Source of the DNA: JAWXBK01 sp040878185
Lineage (GTDB): Bacteria > Pseudomonadota > Alphaproteobacteria > Dongiales > Dongiaceae
Direction of reading: 5' to 3'
DNA: 49,401 nucleotides
Assembly: GCA_040878185.1 (NCBI GenBank)
Contig: JBBDMS010000062.1
Span: 1-49,401 of the forward strand
This document shows, piece by piece, positions 8,068-14,219 of this stretch. A program made the position numbers and the translations under genes. The first letter of the stretch is position 1. Each line of letters begins with the position of its first letter. A model generated the notes under the pieces. The model searched no databases, was not told the origin of the DNA, and saw only the letters and a list, made by a program, of their open reading frames with translations.

Positions 8068-8847
8068 TTACTGTGCGGTATATCCCCCGTCGGCGCTGAT
8101 CAGCGCACCGGTCATGAACGCGCAATCGTCCGACAACAGGAACATGACGATCCTGCCGATCTCTTCCGGCGTACCGAGCCGCTGGATCGGCTGGGCCGTC
8201 TTCAGCATGTCGTGGATGCTCTCGACGGGCATGCCGCTCATCTGGTGGAAGCGTTCGACCGCGGGCGCGATCATCGGCGTGTCGATCGTACCGGGGCAGA
8301 TGCAGTTCACCCTGATATTGTAGGGCGCATAGTCGATCGCGGTGCTCTTGGTCAGCTGGCCCACCGCCGCCTTGCTCATCCCGTACGCAGCACTGCTGCC
8401 CTTGCCGACGAACACCTGGTCCGATCCCATCAGGACGACATTGCCGTACTTCTGGCGGCGCATGATCGGCAGAACTTCTTTCAGGACATAGAAGGGCCCC
8501 TTCAGATTGACGGACAGGACGCGTTCGAACTCCTCGATGCTCGTGTCCTCGATATTGGCGAACAGATGGACCCCCGCGGCAACGAACAGCAGATCGATCC
8601 GGCCTTCCTGATCCAGCACGCTCTGCACGCCATGACGAACCTGGTCGTAATCCCGGATATCGCAGCGGTAGAAGGTGCCATCGGTTGTTTCGTTGATGTC
8701 GAACACATGCGTGCGGCATCCCGCCTGTTTCAGCAGGCGCAACGTTGCGTTGCCCATGCCCGACGCACCGCCGACAACCAGCGCAACCTTGTCCTTGAAT
8801 CCTGCTTTCTGTAACCCGGCCGTCTGGAACCCCGGCGTCTCGCCCAT
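8068..8847 (-). CDS. SDR family NAD(P)-dependent oxidoreductase
   Basis: Classical short-chain dehydrogenase/reductase of 259 residues, predicted cytosolic, converting an alcohol and ketone (or similar) pair with NAD(H) or NADP(H). The cofactor motif GGASGMG is at residues 26-32, N114 is in SVNLKG, and the catalytic triad is S142, Y155 and K159 (YGMSK). The C-terminal part (PGTIDTPM, GTPEEIGR, ISADGG) is typical of 3-ketoacyl-ACP-reductase-like SDRs. The chosen ATG ends at 8847 with CGGAGGG upstream on the minus strand; the frame stays open further upstream, but the extension is low complexity and would cross the divergent promoter. The gene is divergent from the cupin gene at 9122, and a NemR-type operator lies between them, so shared repression by the TetR gene at 9651 is likely. 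The substrate is not predictable from sequence alone. Confidence 0.88.
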   Translation of the reverse strand: MGETPGFQTAGLQKAGFKDKVALVVGGASGMGNATLRLLKQAGCRTHVFDINETTDGTFYRCDIRDYDQVRHGVQSVLDQEGRIDLLFVAAGVHLFANIEDTSIEEFERVLSVNLKGPFYVLKEVLPIMRRQKYGNVVLMGSDQVFVGKGSSAAYGMSKAAVGQLTKSTAIDYAPYNIRVNCICPGTIDTPMIAPAVERFHQMSGMPVESIHDMLKTAQPIQRLGTPEEIGRIVMFLLSDDCAFMTGALISADGGYTAQ

Positions 8848-9019
8848 GACAGGAATGCCCTCCGTCGATTTTCGGATGATCCGCGCGTCCGCGCGTTGGC
8901 GCGGAGAATACCATCGCCGAAATTTTCCGCACGGTGCCCGGCATACGGTGTCCGTCATCCGTTTCCGGAAGCGAATTGACGGCGGCTTCGGTCGTTGGAC
9001 AGGGAAGCAACTCCGGCGC

Positions 9020-9049
9020 TTGACAAACGCGCGCCGGGGGCCGTTTACT
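9020..9049 (+). promoter_or_regulatory. Candidate promoter of the cupin gene
   Basis: TTGACA at 9020-9025 and TTTACT at 9044-9049 are separated by 18 bp, and the palindromic operator at 9053-9072 begins 3 bp after the -10 hexamer. A bound repressor would block the start of transcription toward the cupin gene at 9122. Confidence 0.6.
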
Positions 9050-9052
9050 GTC

Positions 9053-9072
9053 ACTAGACCGATCGGTCTAGT
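9053..9072. promoter_or_regulatory. TetR-family operator, perfect 20-bp palindrome of NemR type
   Basis: A perfect 20-bp palindrome whose core is TAGACCGATCGGTCTA. From memory this is the TAGACC-N4-GGTCTA box bound by E. coli NemR and close relatives. It lies between the divergent SDR and cupin genes, immediately downstream of a good promoter. The TetR-like protein encoded at 9651-10229 resembles NemR, including its sensor cysteine, and is the natural candidate to bind it. Confidence 0.8.
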
Positions 9073-9121
9073 CCGGCTAAAATCGTCAGGGCAGCCAGAG
9101 AAAACAGGAGGTACAACGACC

Positions 9122-9526
9122 ATGCGCATTGCCAAGGAAAAGGTCGATGTGAAGATGGAGATTCCCGGCGCCACGATCCGCCAGCACACCGATTTCGGCG
9201 ACGCGACCGGGTACGGCCGGATCAGCGGCGAGTACTTCACCCTCGCCAAGGGCGTCGACACCACGCCTTTGTTCCAGGGGCTGGACGGCAATCTCTGCCA
9301 ATGTCCGCATTGGGGTTTCGTGCTGCAGGGTCAGCTCACGACGACCGACAAGAACGGCACGGAAGAGACGGTCAACGCCAACGATCTCTTCTACTGGCCG
9401 CCCCGCCAAAANNNNNNNNNNNNNNNCCGGGTCGACGACGATGCGGAAATCGTCATGTTCAGCCCGCAGCGCGAACACACCCACGTCATCGATCACATGA
9501 TCGAAATGACGAAGGCCCCGGCCTGA
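9122..9526 (+). CDS. Cupin-domain protein (contains an assembly gap)
   Basis: Predicted small cytosolic cupin of 134 residues. The start is supported by AGGAGGT at 9106-9112. The central beta-barrel includes CPHWGFVLQGQLTTT and the acidic strand NANDLFYWPP, and the tail reads SPQREHTHVIDHMIEM. Fifteen N at 9412-9426 hide about five residues at the turn where a second cupin motif (usually P-x-G-H) is expected; the frame is open on both sides, so the gap length is probably right. The gene is divergent from the SDR gene and upstream of the TetR regulator, with a perfect operator over its promoter. That context suggests induction by a reactive compound, possibly one handled by the SDR and cupin proteins, but no substrate can be read from the sequence. 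Confidence 0.82.
   Translation: MRIAKEKVDVKMEIPGATIRQHTDFGDATGYGRISGEYFTLAKGVDTTPLFQGLDGNLCQCPHWGFVLQGQLTTTDKNGTEETVNANDLFYWPPRQXXXXXXRVDDDAEIVMFSPQREHTHVIDHMIEMTKAPA
9412..9426. other. Assembly gap of 15 N inside the cupin gene
   Basis: Unknown bases interrupt the cupin coding sequence. The reading frame continues on both sides if the gap is truly 15 bases (five codons). Confidence 0.99.
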
Positions 9527-9566
9527 ACGGCCCCGGCCTGAGCGGTTCCCGCCTGAACGGTCCCGG
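9522..9566. repeat. Three imperfect 15-bp tandem repeats
   Basis: Units CCTGAACGGCCCCGG (9522-9536), CCTGAGCGGTTCCCG (9537-9551) and CCTGAACGGTCCCGG (9552-9566) begin at the stop codon of the cupin gene and run toward the TetR gene. Repeat-unit duplication has probably copied the gene end. Confidence 0.6.
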
Positions 9567-9650
9567 CGCCCGGAAGCATCGGCCTTCCGGGCGTGCGGGT
9601 CGGGCCTGCTCTTGCGCCGGCGGGCATTTTGCGCCGATACCCGTTTCGTC

Positions 9651-10229
9651 ATGACGCATTCGACCAAACAGCGCCTGATCGATGCCGGGCTGCGCATGCT
9701 GCTCGAGCAGGGCTACAACAATCTCGGGATCCAGGCGCTGCTCGACGCCACGGATATTCCCAAGGGCTCGTTCTATCATCACTTCAGTGACAAGGAGGAT
9801 TTCGCCCTTCAGGTCATCGACGCCTACATCGTGCAGGTCCATGCCGGTCTCGATCACTGTCTCCTCGACGGCGAACGCCCGCCGCTCATGCGGGTGCGCC
9901 GGTTCTTCGAGTTGACGCAGCAGAAATATCGGGAGGACGGCTATATGGGCTGTCTCCTCGGCGGGCTCGGACAGGAGCTCTCGGGCATCAGCGAGACATT
10001 CCGGCGCAAGATCGAAGGGTGCTTTTCCATGATCGCCGGGCGTCTCGCGTCCTGCCTCGAAGAGGCCCGGCAGAACGGCGATATTTCCCCGGACTGCGAT
10101 ACGCGGCAGATGGCAGACCTGCTGGTCGATTGCTGGGAGGGTGCGGCATTGCGCAGCCGGCTGCGGCGCGACCCGGCCGCGCTGGAAGCGATGCTCGACT
10201 TCTATATCCGTTCGGTCGCGACAGGCTGA
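9651..10229 (+). CDS. TetR/AcrR family regulator, NemR/AcuR-like
   Basis: DNA-binding repressor of 192 residues. The N-terminal helix-turn-helix (about 6-52) has NLGIQALLDATDIPKGSFYHHFSDKEDF, which is very close to NemR and AcuR. The ligand domain contains GYMGCLLGGLGQELS; its cysteine, C101, aligns by eye with C106 of E. coli NemR, the residue that senses electrophiles and reactive chlorine. Length and layout are standard. The gene follows the cupin gene by 124 bp on the same strand. A perfect TAGACC-N4-GGTCTA palindrome at 9053-9072 overlaps the divergent promoters of the cupin and SDR genes, so it probably represses both and, through the cupin promoter, itself. In AcuR-type relatives the ligand is acrylate; which ligand applies here is open. 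Confidence 0.87.
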   Translation: MTHSTKQRLIDAGLRMLLEQGYNNLGIQALLDATDIPKGSFYHHFSDKEDFALQVIDAYIVQVHAGLDHCLLDGERPPLMRVRRFFELTQQKYREDGYMGCLLGGLGQELSGISETFRRKIEGCFSMIAGRLASCLEEARQNGDISPDCDTRQMADLLVDCWEGAALRSRLRRDPAALEAMLDFYIRSVATG

Positions 10230-10353
10230 TGCGCGCGCCTGCCGTCATTTCGCGATCGATCCGAGGACCGGTTCGTGGGACCGTTTTCCGCCGTTTTTGT
10301 CCGCTTCAGGCCGCTGAAAAGGTCTTTTAACGCCCCATTTAAGGCCCAATCCC

Positions 10354-10382
10354 TTGCAATCGGGGGGGATATGCCCTATATC
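10354..10382 (+). promoter_or_regulatory. Candidate promoter of the cold-shock gene
   Basis: TTGCAA at 10354-10359 and TATATC at 10377-10382 are 17 bp apart. The start would lie near 10390, giving a leader of about 130 nt, as expected for csp mRNAs. The leader contains a 7-bp hairpin (CGCAGGA/TCCTGCG, 10468-10486). Confidence 0.45.
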
Positions 10383-10517
10383 GCCCGGATCAATCTGCTT
10401 CGGGCTAGCGGCCTGACTTGAGGCCCTGCCCCAATCGCGCGCTGCCACCCGGAAAAGCTTGATGCGACGCAGGAACGAGTCCTGCGCTGCGTATTAACTT
10501 TGTACCGGAGTACGGCG

Positions 10518-10727
10518 ATGCCAGTCGGCACAGTTAAGTGGTTCAACCCTGCCAAGGGTTTTGGTTTCATTCAGCCCGAGAGCGGCGGCCCGGATGTGTT
10601 CGTTCACATCTCGGCGGTCGAGCGGGCCGGCATGAGCAACCTGCAGGAAGGCCAGAAGATCTCCTACGAGGAACAGCGCGATCCCAAGCGCAACAAGTCC
10701 TCGGCGGAAAATCTGAAGGCGGTCTGA
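10518..10727 (+). CDS. cspA: Cold-shock protein (CspA family)
   Basis: A single cold-shock domain of 69 residues, a small cytosolic nucleic-acid-binding beta-barrel that melts RNA structure. Both RNA-binding motifs are present: KGFGFI (RNP1) and VFVHIS (RNP2), with the family opening GTVKWFN. ATG 10518 is preceded by CGGAG at 10506-10510. The mRNA has a leader of about 130 nt with a hairpin, a setting in which cold-shock genes are often controlled after transcription. A G8/C7 stem followed by TTTT right after the gene is its terminator, although its loop is an assembly gap. Many CspA paralogues exist in alphaproteobacteria, so the symbol marks the family and not a specific orthologue. Confidence 0.95.
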   Translation: MPVGTVKWFNPAKGFGFIQPESGGPDVFVHISAVERAGMSNLQEGQKISYEEQRDPKRNKSSAENLKAV

Positions 10728-10749
10728 ACCGTCCGAACGGAAGTTCCGG

Positions 10750-10780
10750 AAGGGGGGGGNNNNNNNNNNCCCCCCCTTTT
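10750..10780 (+). terminator. Rho-independent terminator of the cold-shock gene, loop in assembly gap
   Basis: AAGGGGGGGG ends at 10759, ten N follow at 10760-10769, and CCCCCCCTTTT runs 10770-10780. The two sides are complementary and end in a T-run, so the unresolved bases are the hairpin loop, plausibly unreadable because of the G/C homopolymers. Confidence 0.7.
10760..10769. other. Assembly gap of 10 N in a terminator hairpin
   Basis: Unknown bases between G8 and C7 homopolymers. The true length is not known; ten may be a placeholder. Confidence 0.99.
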
Positions 10781-10850
10781 CGTTTGTTGAGAGCGTGCAT
10801 CGGCCAGGCACAATTGCCCGAAAGCGCAGCTGCGCCCGACCGCGCCTCTC

Positions 10851-10940
10851 GCCCGAGCGTGTCTCGCCCGAGCGTCTGCCGCCCGAGCGTCTGCCGCCCG
10901 AGCGTCTGCCGCCCGAACGTCTGTCGCCCCGAGCATCTGC
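10851..10940. repeat. Six tandem 15-bp repeats upstream of a small gene
   Basis: Six contiguous 15-bp units with consensus GCCCGAGCGTCTGCC. The units at 10866-10880, 10881-10895 and 10896-10910 are identical, and the outer ones are diverged. The array ends 17 bp before the start codon at 10958, so it lies in the leader of that gene and its copy number may vary between strains. Confidence 0.85.
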
Positions 10941-10957
10941 GTTAATGGGAGACCATC

Positions 10958-11218
10958 ATGGCCTTCAAACCGAATTACCGGCAGCAGCGCAGCGAGCGCC
11001 AGCGCGCCAAGGATATCAAGAAGCAGGAAAAGCTCGCCAAGCGTGAGGAAGACGCGGCCAAGCGCCGCAACGAGCGCGGGCCGGATGATCCGGAAGACGG
11101 AGCGGGCGATGTGCCGCCCGTCGGGGCTGGCGGCAACGATCCGGCGGACGACACCGCGGCGGGTGCTGCGAAAGCGCCGGTCGAAACAGTGACGGGCGGC
11201 CGCGACCCGCAGGCGTAA
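10958..11218 (+). CDS. Small conserved alphaproteobacterial protein, basic N-terminus
   Basis: Protein of 86 residues without a known function. The N-terminal 40 residues (MAFKPNYRQQRSERQRAKDI and on through KKQEKLAKREEDAAKRR) are strongly charged and helical, and match a short conserved protein that I remember from many alphaproteobacteria. The C-terminal half is a Gly/Ala/Asp/Pro-rich tail that looks disordered and variable. GGGAG at 10947-10951 supports the ATG. A six-unit 15-bp tandem repeat precedes the gene. The basic helix could contact RNA or the ribosome, but that is inference only. No signal peptide or membrane segment is present. Confidence 0.75.
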   Translation: MAFKPNYRQQRSERQRAKDIKKQEKLAKREEDAAKRRNERGPDDPEDGAGDVPPVGAGGNDPADDTAAGAAKAPVETVTGGRDPQA

Positions 11219-11280
11219 GCGGACCTTCGTTTCACCGCAGAGACGAGAGAGCAAGACGAGGCGTTATCGGCGGCCGTTTG

Positions 11281-11392
11281 GCTCAAATGTTACCCCCTCC
11301 CCTGGGGTGCGGGTGGGGGAAGGGGGAGGGGTATTTGTGAACCCCCCTCCCTATCCCTCCCCCGCAAGGGGGGAGGGGAAAATCTGTGCCAT
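11281..11392. repeat. G/C-tract inverted repeats (CCCTCCCC/GGGGAGGG type)
   Basis: ACCCCCTCCCCTGGGG followed by GGGGGAAGGGGGAGGGG, then CCTCCCCCGCAAGGGGGGAGG at about 11352-11372, make two adjacent hairpins. This intergenic element type is common in high-G+C proteobacteria. The stretch ends about 65 bp before the next gene. Confidence 0.55.
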
Positions 11393-11456
11393 AGCGGCTC
11401 CGCCGCGCCGAGACAAAAAGCTGCCGCACGCAATATCGGATTCCAACGGAGAGATC

Positions 11457-11687
11457 ATGGCAAAGAAGAACAAGAAGCAGGCGAGCAACGGCCCGGTCCT
11501 GTTCAACATCGTCTACCAGGACGGCACGCTGAGCTCGAACCGCAAGGTGCCCGGCGAGATCGTCGGCGGGCTCGACGGCGATACGCCCGCGCGCAGCTTC
11601 ATCGAGGCACAGGATCGCGAGATCGCCGAAAGGTCCGGCCGACCGCGCGGCCCAATCAAGACGATCGCGCGCTCGCCCAGCCAGTAA
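11457..11687 (+). CDS. Small conserved hypothetical protein
   Basis: Protein of 76 residues with no recognised function. It starts with a basic patch (MAKKNKKQAS), has a compact middle with the strand-like FNIVYQDGTLSSNRKVP and the segment EAQDREIAERSGRPRGPIKTI, and shows no membrane or export signal. ACGGAGAG at 11446-11453 precedes the ATG. Similar short proteins occur in alphaproteobacteria, as far as I remember, but I know no experimental role. The gene is isolated: repeats lie upstream and about 530 bp of apparently non-coding DNA downstream. Confidence 0.7.
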   Translation: MAKKNKKQASNGPVLFNIVYQDGTLSSNRKVPGEIVGGLDGDTPARSFIEAQDREIAERSGRPRGPIKTIARSPSQ

Positions 11688-12217
11688 GCCGCGCAATCAC
11701 CGCAACCACCAAGTCGTTCTACCAGTCAGCACTGCCCGGTAATCCCGTCGCGTAGCGCGCAGCCGCCGCCGCACGCGGTTGCGCTCGGGCGATTGCGGCG
11801 CGTCACTCTATGCATCGCCGATGTCGGCGCGCGTGCCCCGGCGATCCCCAGCGATCCCCGCGTTATCCTCGATCGATCCCTTGCGGCGACCGCTGCGAAA
11901 AAATTCCCGATGCACGTTTCCCCGACGCTCACGACCGCGTCCCGCTCGTTCCCGTTTCCGTGAATGCGCCGTAAGATTTTTGTGGCCGCGTTCCGATGCT
12001 TACGGGAATCTCTTACGCGCCGTCCGTCATGCGACGCCGCGCATCCCGTTTTCAATCCATCTGCATCATTGATTCATATCAATGAATGCCGTGCTTCTTT
12101 CGTATAGTTCCCGCTGACGCAGGCTGCGCCGTCTTGAACGCAGGCTGCGGCGGTCTAATCTGCGAAAAAGCGGGCGGGAAATACGCCGCCGCAGAATTGA
12201 CACGACGGGGGCGCTCC
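11688..12217. other. 530 bp intergenic region
   Basis: No convincing gene. Short open frames on both strands have no recognisable content. AT-richer words such as TCATTGATTCATATCAATGAATG at about 12066-12088 include the inverted repeat CATTGATTCATATCAATG, a possible regulator site for the nitroreductase gene downstream, but no firm promoter was found. Confidence 0.5.
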
Positions 12218-13555
12218 ATGAGCCAGTCGCGCCGTTCGCTGCTGGTGGCCGGTACGGCCAGCCTCTCGTTGCTGTTTGTCGGCGGCGTTGCCTGGCGCGC
12301 GTCGAGCAAGGGTGTGCTCGGGATCGGCGAAAGCGAGGCCTACGAGCCGTGGCGCAACTGGGCGAGCGAACCGCTGGAGGGCCCGCTCGCCGCGGTGCGC
12401 GCCGGCGTGCTGGCGGCGAGCGCGCATAACACGCAGCCCTGGCTGTTCGAGGTTGCCGCAGACCAGATCGCCGTGCATGCGGATTTCTCGCGCCATCTCG
12501 GCAGCTTCGATCCGTTCCATCGCGAACTGCATCTCTCGGTCGGCTGCGCCCTCGCCAACATGGAGCTCGCGGCGAATGCCGCCGGGCTCGGCGGGACCAT
12601 CGCGACGCTGTCCGGGCGGCTCGACGACCCCTCGGTCACGGTCGATCCCGACGCGGGCGCCGCGGCGAAGAGCGAGACGGCGGTGCGGCCGGTCTCGATG
12701 GAGGGGATGCCGGTGCCTGTCGCGATGCGCGCCGTGGCGCGGCTCTATCTCACAGAGGTACCCCCGTCGCGGTCGCCATTGGTGGACGTGATCGACGCGC
12801 GGCATACCAATCGGCGTGCCTATGACGGCGAGATCATGGTTCCCGAATATGTCAAGGCGGCGATGCAGACGGAAGTCGGTCGCGGCCTGCCGCCCTTGCG
12901 GCTCTTCCTGTTCGAGCCTGGCGACGGCAAGTTCGGACGGCTCGGCAATCTGATCGTGCAGGCGACCGAGGCGATCACCGCCGACTCCGCGATGAGCGCC
13001 GACAGCGCACGCTGGTTCCGCTTCGACCGCACGCAGGTACTCACGCATCGCGACGGCGTTACGCTCGAGGCTGCCGGTTTGCCGACGTTGGCGACGGCGC
13101 TCGCGAAACTGATGCCCGATCCCGATCCGGCGGATGCCGAGCGGGAATGGCTGCGCGCGACGCGCGAGACCCATGTCGGCACCGCGCCCCTGCTCGGCAT
13201 GATCGCGGTCGGCGATCTCTACGACATGCCGAACACGATTGCGGCCGGCCGGCTCTGGCAGCGGCTGCATCTGTTGCTGACTGCAAACGGGATCGCGGCC
13301 CAGCCGCTCAACCAGCCGGTCGAGATCGTGGATCGCCAGCGCGCGCTCGGCCGCGAGCCGGTGATGGCAAATGCGCTTGCCGAACTGATCGTGCTTGCCG
13401 AAGCGGACGAGGCGGAAGCGGCGACGGTGGCCGGAACCGAAGCGGCGACAACGGGCATCGTCTGGCAACCGACTTTGGTCTTCCGCGCCGGCTATGCCGA
13501 GCGCGGCGCGGTCGCGAGCCCGCGCCGTCCGCTGGACGCCGTGCTGCTCGGCTAG
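12218..13555 (+). CDS. Acg-like nitroreductase-family protein with Tat-type leader
   Basis: Protein of 445 residues. The start contains SRRSLLV followed by a hydrophobic stretch (about 8-26), which looks like a twin-arginine export signal, so the protein may be translocated folded with its flavin. The body matches the Acg/Rv2032 branch of the nitroreductase family: HNTQPW at about 70-75 (flavin-binding start), the segment DARHTNRRAYDG, and the late ANGIAAQPLNQPVEIV. Classical nitroreductases are about 200 residues; this family is a double-length fusion in which one flavin site is often covered by a lid, and enzymatic activity is not proven. ATG 12218 lies 17 bp after GACACGACGGGG; the frame is open further upstream, but the Tat-type leader fits this start. 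No obvious operon partner. Confidence 0.8.
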   Translation: MSQSRRSLLVAGTASLSLLFVGGVAWRASSKGVLGIGESEAYEPWRNWASEPLEGPLAAVRAGVLAASAHNTQPWLFEVAADQIAVHADFSRHLGSFDPFHRELHLSVGCALANMELAANAAGLGGTIATLSGRLDDPSVTVDPDAGAAAKSETAVRPVSMEGMPVPVAMRAVARLYLTEVPPSRSPLVDVIDARHTNRRAYDGEIMVPEYVKAAMQTEVGRGLPPLRLFLFEPGDGKFGRLGNLIVQATEAITADSAMSADSARWFRFDRTQVLTHRDGVTLEAAGLPTLATALAKLMPDPDPADAEREWLRATRETHVGTAPLLGMIAVGDLYDMPNTIAAGRLWQRLHLLLTANGIAAQPLNQPVEIVDRQRALGREPVMANALAELIVLAEADEAEAATVAGTEAATTGIVWQPTLVFRAGYAERGAVASPRRPLDAVLLG

Positions 13556-13680
13556 TTTCTGTTCGCCTGAATTTTTAGCGGCGCTTGTTCGCGCGGTTCT
13601 GCGTCGGCGAGAATTCGCGCGATCGCCAATCTGTCTCGGGATGATCGATACGCCGCCGTGACGAACACCGCGGACGGGCG

Positions 13681-13998
13681 TCAGTCGGTTTCGCGCAGGC
13701 CCCCGGGCCGATCTGGATGCGGGTGGGCGGGATGCGGATCCGGACGATCGTCGTTGTCGTCCGGCGCGCGGTCCGCCACCGCCGGGTCGAGAGCATGAGA
13801 GCCCTGGGCATGAGAACCTTGGGCATGGTCCAGCACCTGACCGTCGAGCGCCCCGTCGTTGCGGGCGCGATCGGCCTCGAGCCGCACCAGTTCCGCCTTT
13901 GGACGGGCGAATTTCTGGCGGTTTACCGCGGCGAGCTGCTTGCGCCCCGCGCGCTGCTGGCCCTTGCGGTATTTGTTGAGGTTAACGATATCGCCCAT
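13681..13998 (-). CDS. DUF4169 family protein with long His/Asp-rich tail
   Basis: Small protein of 105 residues. The first 55 residues (MGDIVNLNKYRKGQQRAGRK, then NRQKFARPKAE, RLEADRARNDGALDGQ) match DUF4169, a short conserved alphaproteobacterial family usually of about 60 residues. The rest is an unusual tail with the repeated motif HAQGSHAQGSHA and many His, Asp and Pro residues. In relatives that I remember, the gene lies next to fumC and a ribbon-helix-helix gene. Here those two genes are on the same strand but about 5 kb away, separated by the AsmA-family gene on the other strand. The function is unknown; the basic start suggests nucleic-acid or ribosome contact. Confidence 0.78.
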   Translation of the reverse strand: MGDIVNLNKYRKGQQRAGRKQLAAVNRQKFARPKAELVRLEADRARNDGALDGQVLDHAQGSHAQGSHALDPAVADRAPDDNDDRPDPHPAHPHPDRPGGLRETD

Positions 13999-14219
13999 AA
14001 TCGCGGTGCCGTTGCCATGCCGTCGCCCGATTCGAAGGCTAGCCCAGGCGAGCGGTCGAACGGAAGGCGCCCGGCATCACGCACCCGCGTCGGGTCCGCT
14101 CGTCCCGTATCGGGCAGCGCAAAATGCAGGCCTGATCGCCCCGGCGGCGCAGAAAGCCGCGGCGGACGGGAACACAGTCCGGCCAACGGACGTTGGTCCA
14201 CGAAAGGGACTCCTCACAC

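Noticed and set aside
12155..13468. Minus-strand frame opposite the nitroreductase-like gene
   Set aside because: It is a shadow frame; the plus strand has the family motifs and a plausible Tat leader.
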